Translations under genes and position numbers: made by a program | The notes under the pieces: generated by a model | What the model was told of the DNA's origin: nothing | Databases searched by the model: none | What the model saw: the letters and a program-made list of their open reading frames with translations, nothing else | Shown: positions 1 to 11,286 of the stretch, in pieces | Layout: every line of letters starts with the position of its first letter | Position numbering within the stretch: position 1 is the stretch's first letter | DNA from: Physella acuta | Lineage: Eukaryota; Mollusca; Gastropoda; Physidae | DNA length: 64,000 bases | Assembly (NCBI RefSeq): GCF_028476545.1 | Contig: NW_026732378.1 | Span: 1 to 64,000, forward strand | Direction of reading: 5' to 3'

Positions 1-582
1 TCACTTTTCATTCCGAGGCCGATGAGTTTCTGCTCCTGCATTATCCTTTTGTTATTAGTCCCGCCCCCCCCCCACCCATCACAATTGATGCAACAATTTT
101 AACATTGAACGCGAGTTGCCTTCTACTAGTTTAGTGTTGCAGATTTTTTTTCCATCCAGTGCGGGTTTAACCCTCTTGCTCTATAAATTTACAAGCTGAT
201 TGAAAACTTCATTTTGGGGTACAAATACTTTTTATCACCTAAAAACACGTACGCAGATAAAAAAAAAACCATCACCACAATGTATGGAAAATACAAACAA
301 GCTCGTATTCAAAGAATATAATCTAAATCGTCGCTTTTTAGTTTTTGTAAAGAGATAATCTAGTTTACACAAAACATTAACCCTAACCTTTTCTTGATCA
401 GACGCTAGTCTTGGCTGGAACCTTAACTATAATCTTAACATAAGACGCAGCTTAAAAAAACAGTCTTGACCTTAACGCTAACCAACACTCTGACTCTATC
501 CTGATTCTATATCTGGCACAAATCTAAACCTGAACAATAAATGCCTATCGACCAGAGACCATACTCTGTTGTAGTAATTGTA
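1..582. other. No recognisable feature
   Basis: AT-rich DNA with a short C run near 61-73. I see no exon, SINE head or tandem array on either strand. It lies downstream of the last visible PAN exon and could be intron or 3' flank. Confidence 0.4.
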
Positions 583-849
583 AGAGTTTATTTCAGACAA
601 TTCTTCGGGATGGTAAGGGGGGGGGGGGCGGGGGGGGGGGGGGGAGATTCCGGATTAAATGAGAAAGAAAATATAACTAACATTAATATAGATAATATAG
701 AATATAAAGAATGTAATGTAGAATATAGAAAATATAAAATATATAAAATGTATATACTTTAAACAGTATCCGTCACTTAAAAATTTAAGTCCGCCCCCCC
801 CCCCCCCCCCCCACCAACTCCCGTAGATAAATGTCTGAAAGAAACACTG
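583..849 (-). mobile_element. Poly-G MITE family C, copy 1 (diverged)
   Basis: The right end reads GTCTGAAAGAAACACTG, the family C terminus. Inside are two G or C tracts around an AT-rich core with the family signature (GTATATACTTTAAACAGT, then GTCCG plus a C run). The left end is degraded to AGAGTTTATTTCAGAC. The same layout recurs over ten times in the window. No open reading frame belongs to it, so it is non-autonomous. Confidence 0.6.
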
Positions 850-1587
850 GTCAGTGTACTACAAAAGCCACATATCCTGCAGAAAACGTAGAAAGACTAA
901 TCGCATTGACTTACTTTTTATTTACCCTAAGTGCAGATTTTAATGTAAACACCTACTTTTTAAAAGCATATTTTTTTTACTGACGACATTGAACAAAACG
1001 TTTTCTAGAAAACTTTATGTTATGAAGCTGTTTTGTTTACATTTTTATAGTTTCTAAAACCCCAATCTATGGCTTACTAAAACAGCAAAGTCTATATCCT
1101 GTGAACAGTTGGTTTAAGACTCCACATCAGGGGAACCCATGCCGCTAAACACTTAATGCCCCCCCCCCCCCCCACCCCGCTCTTATTGACCTAATTTAAT
1201 CCCACTTTAGCCTCCACTCGACCCGGACACCGCCGCCATCTTGCCGCCAGCAGGGTCATGTGATCACACCGAGAACTTCCTGTTCCATGCGCATTAGGTT
1301 TTCGAAAGTTGCCCCGTTCCCCTGGGGGGGGGGGGGGGGGGGAGCCGGGTTTTTGTGTGTGTTCCAAGCATCAAACTCAGGCCTTTTAAAAGGTTTTTTT
1401 TGTCATGTGAACTATTGATATAAAAACACATTGAGGCTGTATGAATAAATAATGGTGTATGTAATTTGTTTTAAAGTTTGTTTTTTTTCTGGTGAAATTA
1501 GCTTACAGTAGCGAAAATAAAATTGGTGCCATATCCCATTAGTCTAAGAGTGGGGAGGAAGGGGGGTGAGTTTACTGATGTGTCTAT

Positions 1588-1836
1588 GGGACGGCGTGGT
1601 CGGATGGTAGAAGAACACAACTGCTAACCTGAAAGACTCGAGTTCGCATCCAAGGTGTGAGTCTATAGGACGTTTTTCAGTCCACCTAGCTGTGATGGAT
1701 AACTTTCTTTATGGAAAGTTAAAGTGGCTGGGCATAATGCTGACACTATTATATGCTGTGTTCACAGAGACAGATGAATTCTACTTCATCTGCACCATGG
1801 ATCGTCAGGAAAGGGTAACTTTATTACTGATTTGTC
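1588..1836 (+). mobile_element. SINE-A (tRNA-derived), nearly full copy
   Basis: The head GGACGGCGTGGTCGGATGGT and the B-box-like GAGTTCGCATCC are RNA polymerase III promoter-type motifs. The middle GTCCACCTAGCTGTGATGG and the 3' part GGCTGGGCATAATGCTGAC, then CTACTTCATCTGCACCATGG, match at least ten other places in the window. The GACTGCTAAC-type loop resembles tRNA-Ser(GCU), but the acceptor stem does not close, so it is a SINE and not a tRNA gene. Confidence 0.8.
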
Positions 1837-1974
1837 TTATCAAGTTCTGGTGACTTTTACCTCACAAGGAATATGTGTACGCGTTGTCTTAATGTCCTGT
1901 TGAGTTTTTTTCATTGTAAACAGTAGGTGACTTCCTTCCAATACAATTAAGTATGACGTATAAAATTGGTATAT

Positions 1975-2154
1975 GCAGTGTTTATTTCAGAATTTTTTTC
2001 TCCGGTGGGGAGGGGGGGGGGGTTGAAATTGTAAATTTTCGGGGGGGGGGGGGGGGGAGTGGACGGACACAGTTAAGAGTATATATTTTCTATATAAAGG
2101 GGGGGGGGGGCGGTAGACTGTCTTCAGGGGGGGGGGGGGTTTAGCCAGTGTTTA
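1975..2154 (+). mobile_element. Poly-G MITE family C, copy 2
   Basis: It starts CAGTGTTTATTTCAG, followed by TTTTTTCTCCGGTGGGG, several G runs, and the core GGACACAGTTAAGAGTATAT. The right terminal repeat is not clear. It is composed of about half G on this strand. Confidence 0.65.
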
Positions 2155-2197
2155 GAATAAACATTGGGTGTGTGCCTTATGGCCAATTGAATTCAGC

Positions 2198-2350
2198 CTT
2201 CTTTTCATTCGGGATTTGCCTCCATAGCTCATGTCCAGCCAAAGCAATCTGTACAGCAACTGTTCTTTTACTTCGGAGTTGTCTCTCCTAGATGTGTGGC
2301 TGTCCCCCCACCTAACGAGCCTCATCTGCACGAGGGTACAAACTTGGGGC
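2198..2350 (-). mobile_element. SINE-B fragment
   Basis: Read on the minus strand it contains CTCGTTAGGTGGGGGGACAG, AGGAGAGACAACTCCGAAGT and GGACATGAGCTATGGAGGCA. These match the head-to-middle part of the fuller SINE-B copies at 28.9 and 30.5 kb, with many substitutions, so it is an old fragment. Confidence 0.65.
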
Positions 2351-2410
2351 CTTTGGAGTTAGCACGCATACGCTCTTCTACCCGACCACAACACACCGTA
2401 CTATCATACA

Positions 2411-2666
2411 ATAAAAGTAAAGTTCCCTTTCAAACCTGAAGGTTTATACGGCAAGTGAAGTAGAGTTCACTTGTTTCTGTGACCTCGGCATATGAAGAGA
2501 TAGTGTGGTCAGCACTATGCTCAGCTGCCTTTACTTTCCTTAACGTGAGTTAGGTACCCATCAGAGTTGGGTGGACTCAAGGTCGGTATACTGACATGAA
2601 CCCGGATTCGAACTCGAGACTTATGGGTTAGCAGTCCAGCTCTCTACCGCTAGACCACTCCGTCCT
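2411..2666 (-). mobile_element. SINE-A, nearly full copy
   Basis: On the minus strand the order is head (GGACGGAGTGGTCTAGCGGT), B box (GAGTTCGAATCC), middle (ACCCAACTCTGATGGGTACC) and tail (CTCTACTTCACTTGCC). It is the intact-looking counterpart of the plus-strand copy at 33.0 kb. Confidence 0.8.
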
Positions 2667-3500
2667 AAATCTCGTGAGATTCCAGCTGCAACATGATCCC
2701 TCCCCCCCCCCGTTACACTTAATCCGGTAGATTAAGTCTGCACATTTTCAGACTACGAGATAAGCTTTTTTTAAAAATCCTCCCCAGTCATTAAGAGTGA
2801 ACTTTTACGAGATATTTCAGGCAAATGTCGGCGATTAAAGCATTTGTTCTGGGTAAAACACAATGGAGGAAAAAAAAATAAAGAAAATGACGATGAACTT
2901 TTAATGACACAAAAGGTTAGAATAACAACTAATAGTCTTGCCGTACTTTATTTGTTTAAAGATACTTGGGTTCTAGAGGGAGGGTTTGATTGTAGAAATC
3001 GTAATTACCATGCAGACTTGCACAATGGCTTGTTTTATTATTAAAATAACTGCTATTTATGAGTAGTACAATGGGTAGATGAACTAAACATCAAATGTAA
3101 AGGTAACTTGGACTAACTACTATTTAAACTTCAAAGTTCAATGGGTGGATGAACATACGACGCATGTGGTGGATGTCTAGCAGTTTATATTGTGACCCCT
3201 GTTTTAGCAGTGGCGTTTTGTGGAATTTCCCAATAGGGAATCAGCTAGAATAAAAGAAATAATAACAAAACATGTACGATGATGACACTGGTATGAACTC
3301 TCAATTGAAGAAATCGATATTCGAACCTTTAGAAGGCTACGACGTCTCTGATCAGTTGGACACAATTTAGTTGTTTTTTTTTTGTATAAAACTCTCAGGG
3401 GATTAGATTTGTTCCCCCGAGTCATCGGGCTGAATGCTACTAGATCTACTTCTGACTATGTTATAGGTATAGGGTAGAGCAGGGTGGATGTAAAGACGTA
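2667..3500. other. No recognisable gene
   Basis: AT-rich sequence with one C run near 2700. Two short open frames exist (2844-3044 plus, 3204-3425 minus), but neither resembles a known domain and neither has convincing splice sites in phase. I consider both chance. Confidence 0.4.
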
Positions 3501-3504
3501 CTGT

Positions 3505-3800
3505 AGTCTAAGGCATTATGCAATACGTAGGCCAACTGTAATCTAAGGCAAGATGCAAGGACGTAGGCCTAGTCTAAGGCAAGATGCAAGGACGTAGGCC
3601 TAGTATAAGGCAAGATGCAAGGACGTAGGCCTAGTATAAGGCAAGATGCAATGACGTAGACTTACTCTAGTCTAAGATGCAAGGACATAGACCTACTCTA
3701 CTCTAAGATGCAAGGACGTAGGCCTACTATAGTCTAAGACAATAAGCAAGGACGTAGGCCTACACTAGTCTAATGCAAGATGCAAGGACGTAGGCAAGTT
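3505..3800 (+). repeat. 31-bp minisatellite (about 9 diverged copies)
   Basis: Units of the form CTAAGGCAAGATGCAAGGAC followed by GTAGGCCTAGT recur at about 31-bp spacing. The central copies are nearly identical and the outer ones decayed. Confidence 0.8.
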
Positions 3801-4559
3801 GAATTATGGATCTGTGTGAATTCAAGGAAGTACCTGAGGCAAATACAAGAGACAAAGCTGTGTGATTTTTAAACACACTGTCTCGTTAAAATGTTCCCAG
3901 ACAAAAAACACAAGCACAGTCCTTTTATCCCAACCCCAGCTGCCACAACCCCCCCCCCCCACACACACACACACTAAACCAACGTTAACATAATGAAAGC
4001 CTTCTTGATATATTTTTAGTTTTTCGTTTCACTTTCCTTAAATATAGATCCGTTTGACAAGCCTTTTAAGCTACATTTTGTGATAAAACAAATAGTTTAT
4101 ACATTTTAACCAACTTTACATCTTAGCCTAGTATCTTTGTTCCTAATTGGCTCATCAATTATACATCATGTTAACGATAGTAACAAATAAACAAAGCTTA
4201 ATGTGGTACTTATGTAGGAGATAAAACAACGGTTTAGAAAAATTAAACATCGTCAATGTTTAAAAGCTATTCATTATCTGATGTCGTTTCTTGCTATATA
4301 AGCAACTGCTTCACAAAACTCAACATTTCTTAAAACGTTCAAGACAATGTCAAGGCCAAATGAATTTACGACCGCTGAAGTTTTCGAGAATTTTTAAAAA
4401 CACGTTTTGTTTTTCCTTTCTGCCGCTTTAGGGCTGACGTCTTTTTTCATAGTTAGTGAGTGCCCCAAAAGAACTTTGACCTTTAGCCTTTTTGTGACCA
4501 AGATGTAATTGCTAGCGGCAAGAGATGGCTTATTAAATATTCAGCATTAATCTTTGGCG

Positions 4560-4680
4560 TGGGGTGGTTTGAATAGATGGTGTAAAGCTGGGGGGGATGG
4601 GTGGGGGGGGGGGGGGGCTCGGCTGGTATGTTTGTACTGTTGTTACGGCGCTGTGAGATTGGTTGGGTGATGGGTTTAAA
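4560..4680 (+). other. G-rich lead-in with poly-G tract
   Basis: G-rich sequence including a run of about 15 G near 4603-4618, directly ahead of the 35-bp minisatellite. No gene signal. The sequence before it, 3800-4560, is AT-rich and unassigned. Confidence 0.4.
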
Positions 4681-5690
4681 ACTGTAGGGGTTCGGTAGGG
4701 TTTAGGTTTATATGGGGGTTTGGTAGGAGGTTGCGTAGGGGGTTGAGTTTATGTTTATATGGGGGTTGAGTGGGAGGATGGGTGTAGGCATATATGAGGG
4801 TTTGGCAGGAGGTCGGGTTCAGGTTTATATGGGGGTTTGGTAGGAGGTTGGGTTTAGGTATATATGAGGGTTTGGCAGGAGGTCGGGTTCAGGTTTATAT
4901 GGGGGTTTGGTAGGAGGTTGGGTTTAGGTATATATGGGGGTTTGGCAGGAGGTCGGGTTCAGGTTTATATGGGGGTTTGGTAGGAGGTTGGGTTTAGGTA
5001 TATATGGGGGTTTGATAGGGGGTTGGGTTTAGGTATATATGAGGGTTTGGCAGGAGGTCGGGTTCAGGTTTATATGGGGGTTTGGTAGGAGGTTGGGTTT
5101 AGGTATATATGGGGGTTTGGTAGGAGGTTGGGTTTAGGTATATATGGGGGTTTGATAGGGGGTTGGGTTTAGGTATATATGGGGGTTTGATAGGAGGTTG
5201 GGTTTAGGTATATATGGGGGTTTGGTAGGAGGTTGGGTTTAGGTATATATGGGGGTTTGGCAGGAGGTTGGGTTTAGGTATATATGGGGGTTTGGCAGGA
5301 GGTCGGGTTCAGGTTTATATGGGGGTTTGGTAGGAGGTTGGGTTTAGGTATATATGGGGGTTTGGTAGGAGGTTGGGTTTAGGTATATATGGGGGTTTGG
5401 TAGGAGGTTGGGTTTAGGTATATATGGGGGTTTGATAGGGGGTTGGGTTTAGGTATATATGGGGGTTTGGTAGGAGGTTGGGTTTAGGTATATATGGGGG
5501 TTTGGTAGGAGGTTGGGTTTAGGTATATATGGGGGTTTGGTAGGAGGTTGGGTTTAGGTATATATGGGGGTTTGATAGGGGGTTGGGTTTAGGTTTATAT
5601 GGGGGTTTGGTAGGAGGTTGGGTTTAGGTATATATGGGGGTTTGGTAGGTTAGGTTTAGGAATATATAGAGTTTGGTAGGAGGTTAGGTT
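4680..5690 (+). repeat. 35-bp G-rich minisatellite with higher-order variants (about 28 copies)
   Basis: Units built on GGGTTTAGGTATATATGGGG plus GTTTGGTAGGAGGTT repeat at an exact 35-bp spacing. A variant with GGCAGGAGGTCGGGTTCAGG and TTTATATG recurs at multiples of the unit, and another with TTGATAGGGGG also recurs. That indicates duplication of multi-unit blocks. The array fades to degenerate copies until about 5990. Each unit has several GG/GGG/GGGGG runs, so the strand could form G-quadruplexes. Confidence 0.9.
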
Positions 5691-6169
5691 TAGGTGTATA
5701 GGGGATGTTTGTAGGTTGGGTTTAGGTATTTAGAGGGTTGTTAAGAAGTTAGATTTTTATAAATAGAGGGTTGCTAGAATGTTTGGTTTGGATATAAAAA
5801 ACTTGTTAGGAGGTTAGGTTTAGCTATATAAAGTATTTTTTTAGGAATTTACGTTTAAATATATAAGGAGTATGTATGAGGTTAGGTTTAACTATATATA
5901 GGGCTTGTTAGAAAGGTAGGTTTAGATATATAGAGGGTTTGTTAAGATGTTAGATTTAAATATTTATGAGGTTTGTTTGGCAATTTGCGCTGGGTAAAGT
6001 ACTAAAACAAACTGGCGTTGTATTTTATGAAGAAAAAAAATGCATCAATAAAACTTCCAGAAGAATAAAAACAAACCCTTTCATTTTTTCCGTAAAGATT
6101 TTTTTGTTGACTTGATGATATGCTACGAATGCCAGGCCTTTCATGTGCGAGAAGATCATTGTTTAAACA

Positions 6170-6870
6170 GTTTTCTGCGCCCGGGGTAAATCTATAACTT
6201 ACACCACAAAGAATGACACCGTTACTAGATTTTTTACCCCGGGTAAATCTATAGGCCACCACTACAGAGAATGACACCGTTACTAGATTTTTTTTCACCC
6301 GGGGTCAATCTATAAGCCAACACCATAAAGAATGACGTTACTAGATTTTTGCTCCCGGCTAAATCTAGAGGCCAAAACCGAAAGAAGGACACCGTTACTA
6401 CATTTTTTCACCCTGGGTAAATCTATAGGCCAACACCACAAAGAACGACACAGTTACTAGACTTTTCCACCCGGGGTAAATTTATAGGTCAACACCATAA
6501 AGTATGACACCGTTACTAGATTTTTGCAACGCGGGTAAATCTATCGGCCACCAAAGAATGACACCGTTACTAGATTTTTCACCCGGGGTAAATCTATAGA
6601 CCACCAAATATGACACCGTAACTAGATTTTTCATCCGGGGTAAATCTATAGGCCACCAAAGAATGACACCGTTACTAGATTTTTGCTCCCGGGTAAATCT
6701 ATAAACTAACACCATAAAGTATGACACCGTTACTAGATTTAGCACCAGTAGTAAATCTATAGACATAGGACTTACACCATGAAGAATGAATGACACCGTT
6801 ACTAGACTTTTCCACCCGGGGTAAATTTATAGGCCAACACCACAAAGAATGACACCGGTGTTAAGGCTGG
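6170..6870 (-). repeat. 58-bp minisatellite (about 11 copies)
   Basis: The words GGGGTAAATCTATAGGCCA, AAGAATGACACCGTTACTAG and ATTTTTTCACCC recur at about 57-58 bp, with a few shortened units. Minus-strand open frames over it (6002-6298, 6482-6796) are products of the repeat and are not annotated as genes. Confidence 0.85.
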
Positions 6871-7087
6871 AGTCTATCTTTTCCTTCCACACCGTCTCCT
6901 CTTGCTGTGGTATTCTATGAGCGGGTGTTCTAAGCCTGAATTTTGTATACCCCGAATACGGGTTTGCGGTAAAAAAATACACGTGTGTGGCGAATTTTTA
7001 AAAAAAATTGATTATCAGTGTCATAGTCAATTAACAATTCTGACATTCTAATCGATAAAAATATATCTAACTTTGATACTAACCTAC

Positions 7088-7306
7088 GGGCGTAGCGATG
7101 GGGGGGGGGGGGGGGTGGTGGGGTGGGGTTGGGGTTGGGGGGTACATATGTCCCCGGGCGCCGACCCTAGGGTGCGCCATAATGGGTTTGAAAAAAATTA
7201 AAAGCTCATTTTAGCTTCAGTTTTGCATTATAAATATAAAAAAAAATGGGGGGGGGGGGGGGGGGGGCGGGTGCCAAATTGAAAGTTTGTCCAACGGTCG
7301 TGAATC
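7088..7306 (-). mobile_element. hAT-type MITE family D, diverged copy
   Basis: It holds GGGCGTAGCGATGGGG at the left, TCCCCGGGCGCCGACCCTAG and AAAATGGGTT-type sequence, then GTGCCAAATTGAAAGTTTGT at the right. These are the reverse complement of the better preserved copies at 10.5 and 47.6 kb. Its ends are degraded and no target duplication can be read. Confidence 0.6.
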
Positions 7307-8236
7307 CAGATTTAACTAATCCTCCAAATTACCTAAACCCTAATTTGAAACTGAATCATAAAGTTTAACCATTAAAATAACTTCAACCTAAACTCTAAAC
7401 TCAAGCTCATCGCGGAACTTAACCCTAACTCTACCCTAAACCTAAACACAGTAGGCGACATCAAAGAGCTTAAATATGTAGTCCTGGCTATTTGGAAAAT
7501 ATGAAAATCTTTTTCTTGACATTTTAATTTTACATGCATCATTTCTTTTTCCTTTACATTTCTTTTGTCCTTCTTAAACCACACATAGAGCCAAATAAAC
7601 AGAAATTTTAGAATCCCTGATAAAAGGTCTCGAATAGCTTAAACCTTCCACATAGCTCAATGTGATATTATCCCAAAAATCTCAAACAGTAAACATCAAT
7701 TATCCCCTGGGGTAGAGTAACTAGCAATCAGTTGTAATGATACTTTTCACACTTATTCTTATTTCAGCCTCGTTGAGTCAAATTCTTCGATTTTTTTTTT
7801 ACACAAAGGGTGTGGATTGTATCAAGAAATTGTTTTTCCAATAGAAGATGAGGGTAGAAAGAAATAGGTCCATGCTGATTAGCGGTAACTACTTATTTAA
7901 AAAAAAACGAGTTAAAGAAATATTGATATTTTAATAACATTCACAAACCTTAATCTTAACAGTTCTTAATCTTATAGTAAAATTTAGCTATAGAAATTAA
8001 AAATATCTCAAACGGTAGAAGTTTTGATACGAATATGTGCGTATGTTTAATGGTTAAGACCCAAAAAGTTCATCAGGCACATACTACTTATGGTGTGCTA
8101 AACATTATAGATCTAGAGCGAAGACAGTTGTGTTCAATTATTCATCCAGATGTTGTACAAATCAGAAAGGGTTTAAAACTAAAAATAAACAAATTCAAAC
8201 GACACTGATATATCTTTGAAAACCAAAGCGCGCTGG
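7307..8236. other. No recognisable feature
   Basis: AT-rich DNA with CCTAA/AACCCTAA-like words near 7380-7450 that are too scattered to be a telomeric tract. No exon-like GC-rich island. Confidence 0.35.
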
Positions 8237-8332
8237 CCATGTATATAACTGACCACACCATCTCTTCATGCGCCGTGGTAAAAAAAAAAAGATGAATTCT
8301 ACTTCATCTGTTGTACAGATTGTCATGTCTAT
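8237..8332 (+). mobile_element. SINE-A 3' fragment
   Basis: AACTGACCACACCATCTCTT then GATGAATTCTACTTCATCTG matches the 3' third of SINE-A. The head is absent. Confidence 0.55.
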
Positions 8333-8335
8333 ATG

Positions 8336-9225
8336 ATGAACTTCACATCACTTTGCACCAATACTACCCCTATACCACACAAAAACAAAACCATTAACCA
8401 CAACCCCTTTCTATTTTGTGTTGTTGATATGCCAACGATCGCTCATCCGATTTTTATTGACGATGTAATTACTGTTTAAGTAATGTCCGAATGTATTGAA
8501 TATTTTCTATTGATGTTTTTTTTTTAGTAAGGCGAGACAAAGACGCTTGAAATCAAAGTGGAAAGGATTTCCATACCCGTAGCTCTGGCAATCGGCCCGT
8601 AGTCTGCTAGTTGATTGAAGGGTGCTTCACACACCCGAAAGTTCTACCCCCCCGTCCCGATCCCCCAGGGAGCGTCACGTCACCGTACACGGCTACATGT
8701 CAGCGGCCAATTAAAACAAGATCTCCACGTCACTCACAACATCTTAAAGTTTTTCTCAGCTCCGGTGACGTCACGGATTTACGTCTGCCTGTCATTTCGT
8801 TGCGGCGAATTTTTTTTTTGTTGCCATTTTTTTTTTTTGGGGAGAGAATTGTTCAGCGTCCCGGTTTGCCTAAAGCTACTTCCACTTTCCATCAAGAATC
8901 AATTTGTCATCGATGTGCTTGGGAGCGATTGTGTCTTGATAGTTTAGGCCGGATAAACTCATTAGAAACTTGTAACTTTACGTGTTAAGTCTTTCTTACT
9001 TCTTAGTGTCAAATCAAGTTTGTCGCGAATGGGATGGGTATTGTGTGAAAATATAATAAAATATGAAGAATCTTATAAAAAGTGTGATGTCTGTGACGTT
9101 TCGACCAGAGGTATTCATCAGAATAAGTTGAGGGATTGACAAATCGGGAGAGATGAAGTGGTAAGCTTTGTGGTGGGGTGTCTGAATGACGTCATAACAA
9201 AGACAAGAGAACACAGCATTATCCA
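8336..9225. other. Unassigned; locally GC-richer island
   Basis: 8600-8780 is GC-richer than its surroundings and has overlapping open frames on the plus strand (8611-8988, 8615-8947). Neither frame shows a known motif and the composition is not clearly codon-like. I see no splice pattern that would place a PAN exon here on the minus strand. It could be an old repeat or an unknown exon. Confidence 0.3.
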
Positions 9226-9990
9226 GATTTTTTGTCGGTAAAATGTCTGTCTCCTGAGTCTGTATTGAGTTATTTGTCAGTAAAATGTCTGTCTGCTAAG
9301 TCTGTATTGAATTTTTTGTCAGTAAAATGTCTGTCTGCTGAGTCTGTATTGAATTTTTTGTCAGTAAAATGTCTGTCTCCTGAGTCTGTATTGAGTTATT
9401 TGTCACTAAAATGTCTGTCTACTAAGTCTGTATTGAATTTTTTGTCAGTAAAATGTCTGTCTGCTAAGTCTGTATTGAATTTTTTGTCAGTAAAATGTCT
9501 GTCTGCTGAGTCTGTATTGAATTTTTTGTCAGTAAAATGTCTGTCTGCTGAGTCTGTATTGAATTTTTTGTCAGTAAAATGTCTGTCTGCTGAGTCTGTT
9601 GTGACAAGTTAGTCAGAAATTTGACAATCTAATAAGTCTGCACTGATTTGTTGTTGAGTAAATGTCTGTCTAATCTGTATAGAGTTGTTTGCTGGTAAAA
9701 TGTCGATCTACTAAAGTCTGTATTGAATTGTTGGATGGTAAAATGTCTGTCTACTAAGTATATATTGAGTTGTTAATCAGTAAAATGTATGTCTGCTAAG
9801 TCTGTATTCAGTTGTTAGTCGGTAAAATGTCTGTCTACTAATTTTTTTTTGAATTGTTTGCTGGTTAAAATGTCTGTCTACTAAGTCTGTATTGATTTGT
9901 TAGTAAAATGTCTGTCTACTAAGTCTGTATTGAGTTATTTGTCTTAGTAAAATGTCTGTCTACTAAGTCTGTATTAATTAGTTCATCGTC
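9226..9990 (+). repeat. 42-bp minisatellite, frame-preserving
   Basis: About nine near-identical 42-bp units (TCAGTAAAATGTCTGTCTGC plus TGAGTCTGTATTGAATTTTTTG) run from 9226 to 9610, then decay with variable spacing to about 9990. Because 42 is a multiple of three, one frame stays open for 126 codons as a 14-residue repeat (SVKCLSAESVLNFL). I read this as a by-product of the repeat; no flanking exon supports a protein. Confidence 0.85.
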
Positions 9991-10468
9991 CATACGACCA
10001 ACGAATAAGACAATTAGGTATCTGTCGGAACTTGCTGGATCTAGATGTGCTACATACAAGGGTCGTGACCAAAGATTCAGTTAAGTGAACTTTCATCACA
10101 ACATACTTATAATTTAGATCAACGGTGTTTTGTTATATATTAATGCGTGATATATGTCAGGTAACAATAATTTAATTCAACGCAGGATTATTCCTTTACT
10201 TTTTATTGCTCTGAGCAAATTACCTTGTTGAGATGCATCCTAAACTCAATAAACCACATAACGCATCATCATTTACATAACCCTGTCATTTATTGGCAAA
10301 ACAAGCCTCATCATTTAAGCTGTGCGGTTGTATTTGAAATGTAACGAGCAGTTTTAGTTCTACAAGCATTGTCGTGGTGAGTACATTAGTACCTGGGGAA
10401 CAGCTCTATTGAGCACAGCCCCATGGTGGATGGGCGGGGCTGGGATATAAAGATGAAGGCCGTGCCGT

Positions 10469-10655
10469 CAGAGGCGTAGCGACCCTTCCCGGCGCCCGGG
10501 GACAAACTTTCGATTTGCAACCCTCCCCTCAAACTTTTGATTTGCACCCCCCTTCAAACTTTCGATTACTTTTTCCAACCCATTTTTGCGCCCCCTAAGG
10601 TCGGCGCCCGGGGACATATGTCCCCCCCCCCTTGCCCCCTATCGCTACGCCTCTG
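10469..10655 (+). mobile_element. hAT-type MITE family D with 8-bp target duplication
   Basis: Ends are CAGAGGCGTAGCGA and TCGCTACGCCTCTG, a perfect terminal inverted repeat. The flanks are CGTGCCGT and TGTGCCGT, an 8-bp duplication with one mismatch, as expected for the hAT superfamily. The inside has three short tandem words (AAACTTTCGATTTGCACCCC). No coding capacity. Confidence 0.85.
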
Positions 10656-11018
10656 TGTGCCGTTCCGCTTCAATAAAGATCGATCCACTATGTAATTCTA
10701 CAGATAGTTATCCCACAGAAACTGAAGCTACAGTTGAACTATCTTATAGATAATTCAACAGACAGATACATCACTAGAGCTTAGTTGAACTAATGAGCAA
10801 TCATATTTGGAATGCTATAGACTGTTATATAATGCGTGATTTACCCAACCAATCATGTGGAGGTGTAGGTATCACGTGATCTGTTCAAGACAATGCTATA
10901 TATAGGAATTTGACATTTGACGTTTACAACAAACTTTTACAGGAATTTGAACCGTGACCTTTTCAACAATCGAATGCATGAATACACTAGATTTACTCGA
11001 TTTAAGAAAGCTCCAGAG

Positions 11019-11110
11019 AATAGGGCTGGTAAGTAGGTCATGAACCAGTTCTACGGCTCAAAAAAACCTGCATGAGCCATAGAACTGGTTACCTACTTAC
11101 CAGCCCTATT
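11019..11110. repeat. Long imperfect hairpin next to exon 4 donor
   Basis: Left arm 11019-11060 and right arm 11073-11110 are reverse complements over about 38 bp, with one 4-nt bulge and one mismatch around a 12-nt A-rich loop. Each arm carries CTGGTAAGTAGGT in its own orientation, a good splice-donor consensus. The minus-strand copy lies about 30 bp downstream of the exon 4 donor. Confidence 0.85.
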
Positions 11111-11140
11111 ACGATGAAAAGAGCGTATCACGTGACCTAC

Positions 11141-11286
11141 CTCGTAGTCGAACGACCTGCAGACGAAGGCTGTCTCCTCCAGACAGGCCTGGGCGCACCT
11201 CTCTGGTGCCACACTCTCGATGGTCTTGTCGTTCTCCCCGGGGACGATGCTGTAGGGCGTGGCGAAGAACCGTTCCAGATTGGCAC
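11141..11286 (-). CDS. First half of a PAN/Apple domain, exon 4 of the visible train
   Basis: On the minus strand the acceptor GTCTATCCCCACAG opens a 146-bp GC-rich exon in phase 1, like the other three exons. It runs 48 full codons to a donor GACTACGAG|GTAGGT, but here the donor is phase 0. The translation starts ANLERFFATPYSIVP and contains CAQACLEETAFVC followed by RSFDYE, then stops just after the F-D pair. The fourth Cys and the C-terminal third of the domain must therefore lie in a separate downstream exon, at lower coordinates. I could not find a convincing one between here and position 1. Either it lies outside the window or it is too short and diverged to see. A large imperfect hairpin begins about 30 bp past the donor. 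Confidence 0.77.

Noticed and set aside
4680-5690. 35-bp repeat array considered as a CRISPR array
   Set aside because: Units abut with no unique spacers, and the window is plainly animal DNA with introns.
8611-8988. 125-codon plus-strand frame in a GC-richer island
   Set aside because: Two overlapping frames are open at once, neither has a motif, and no phase-matching splice sites were seen.
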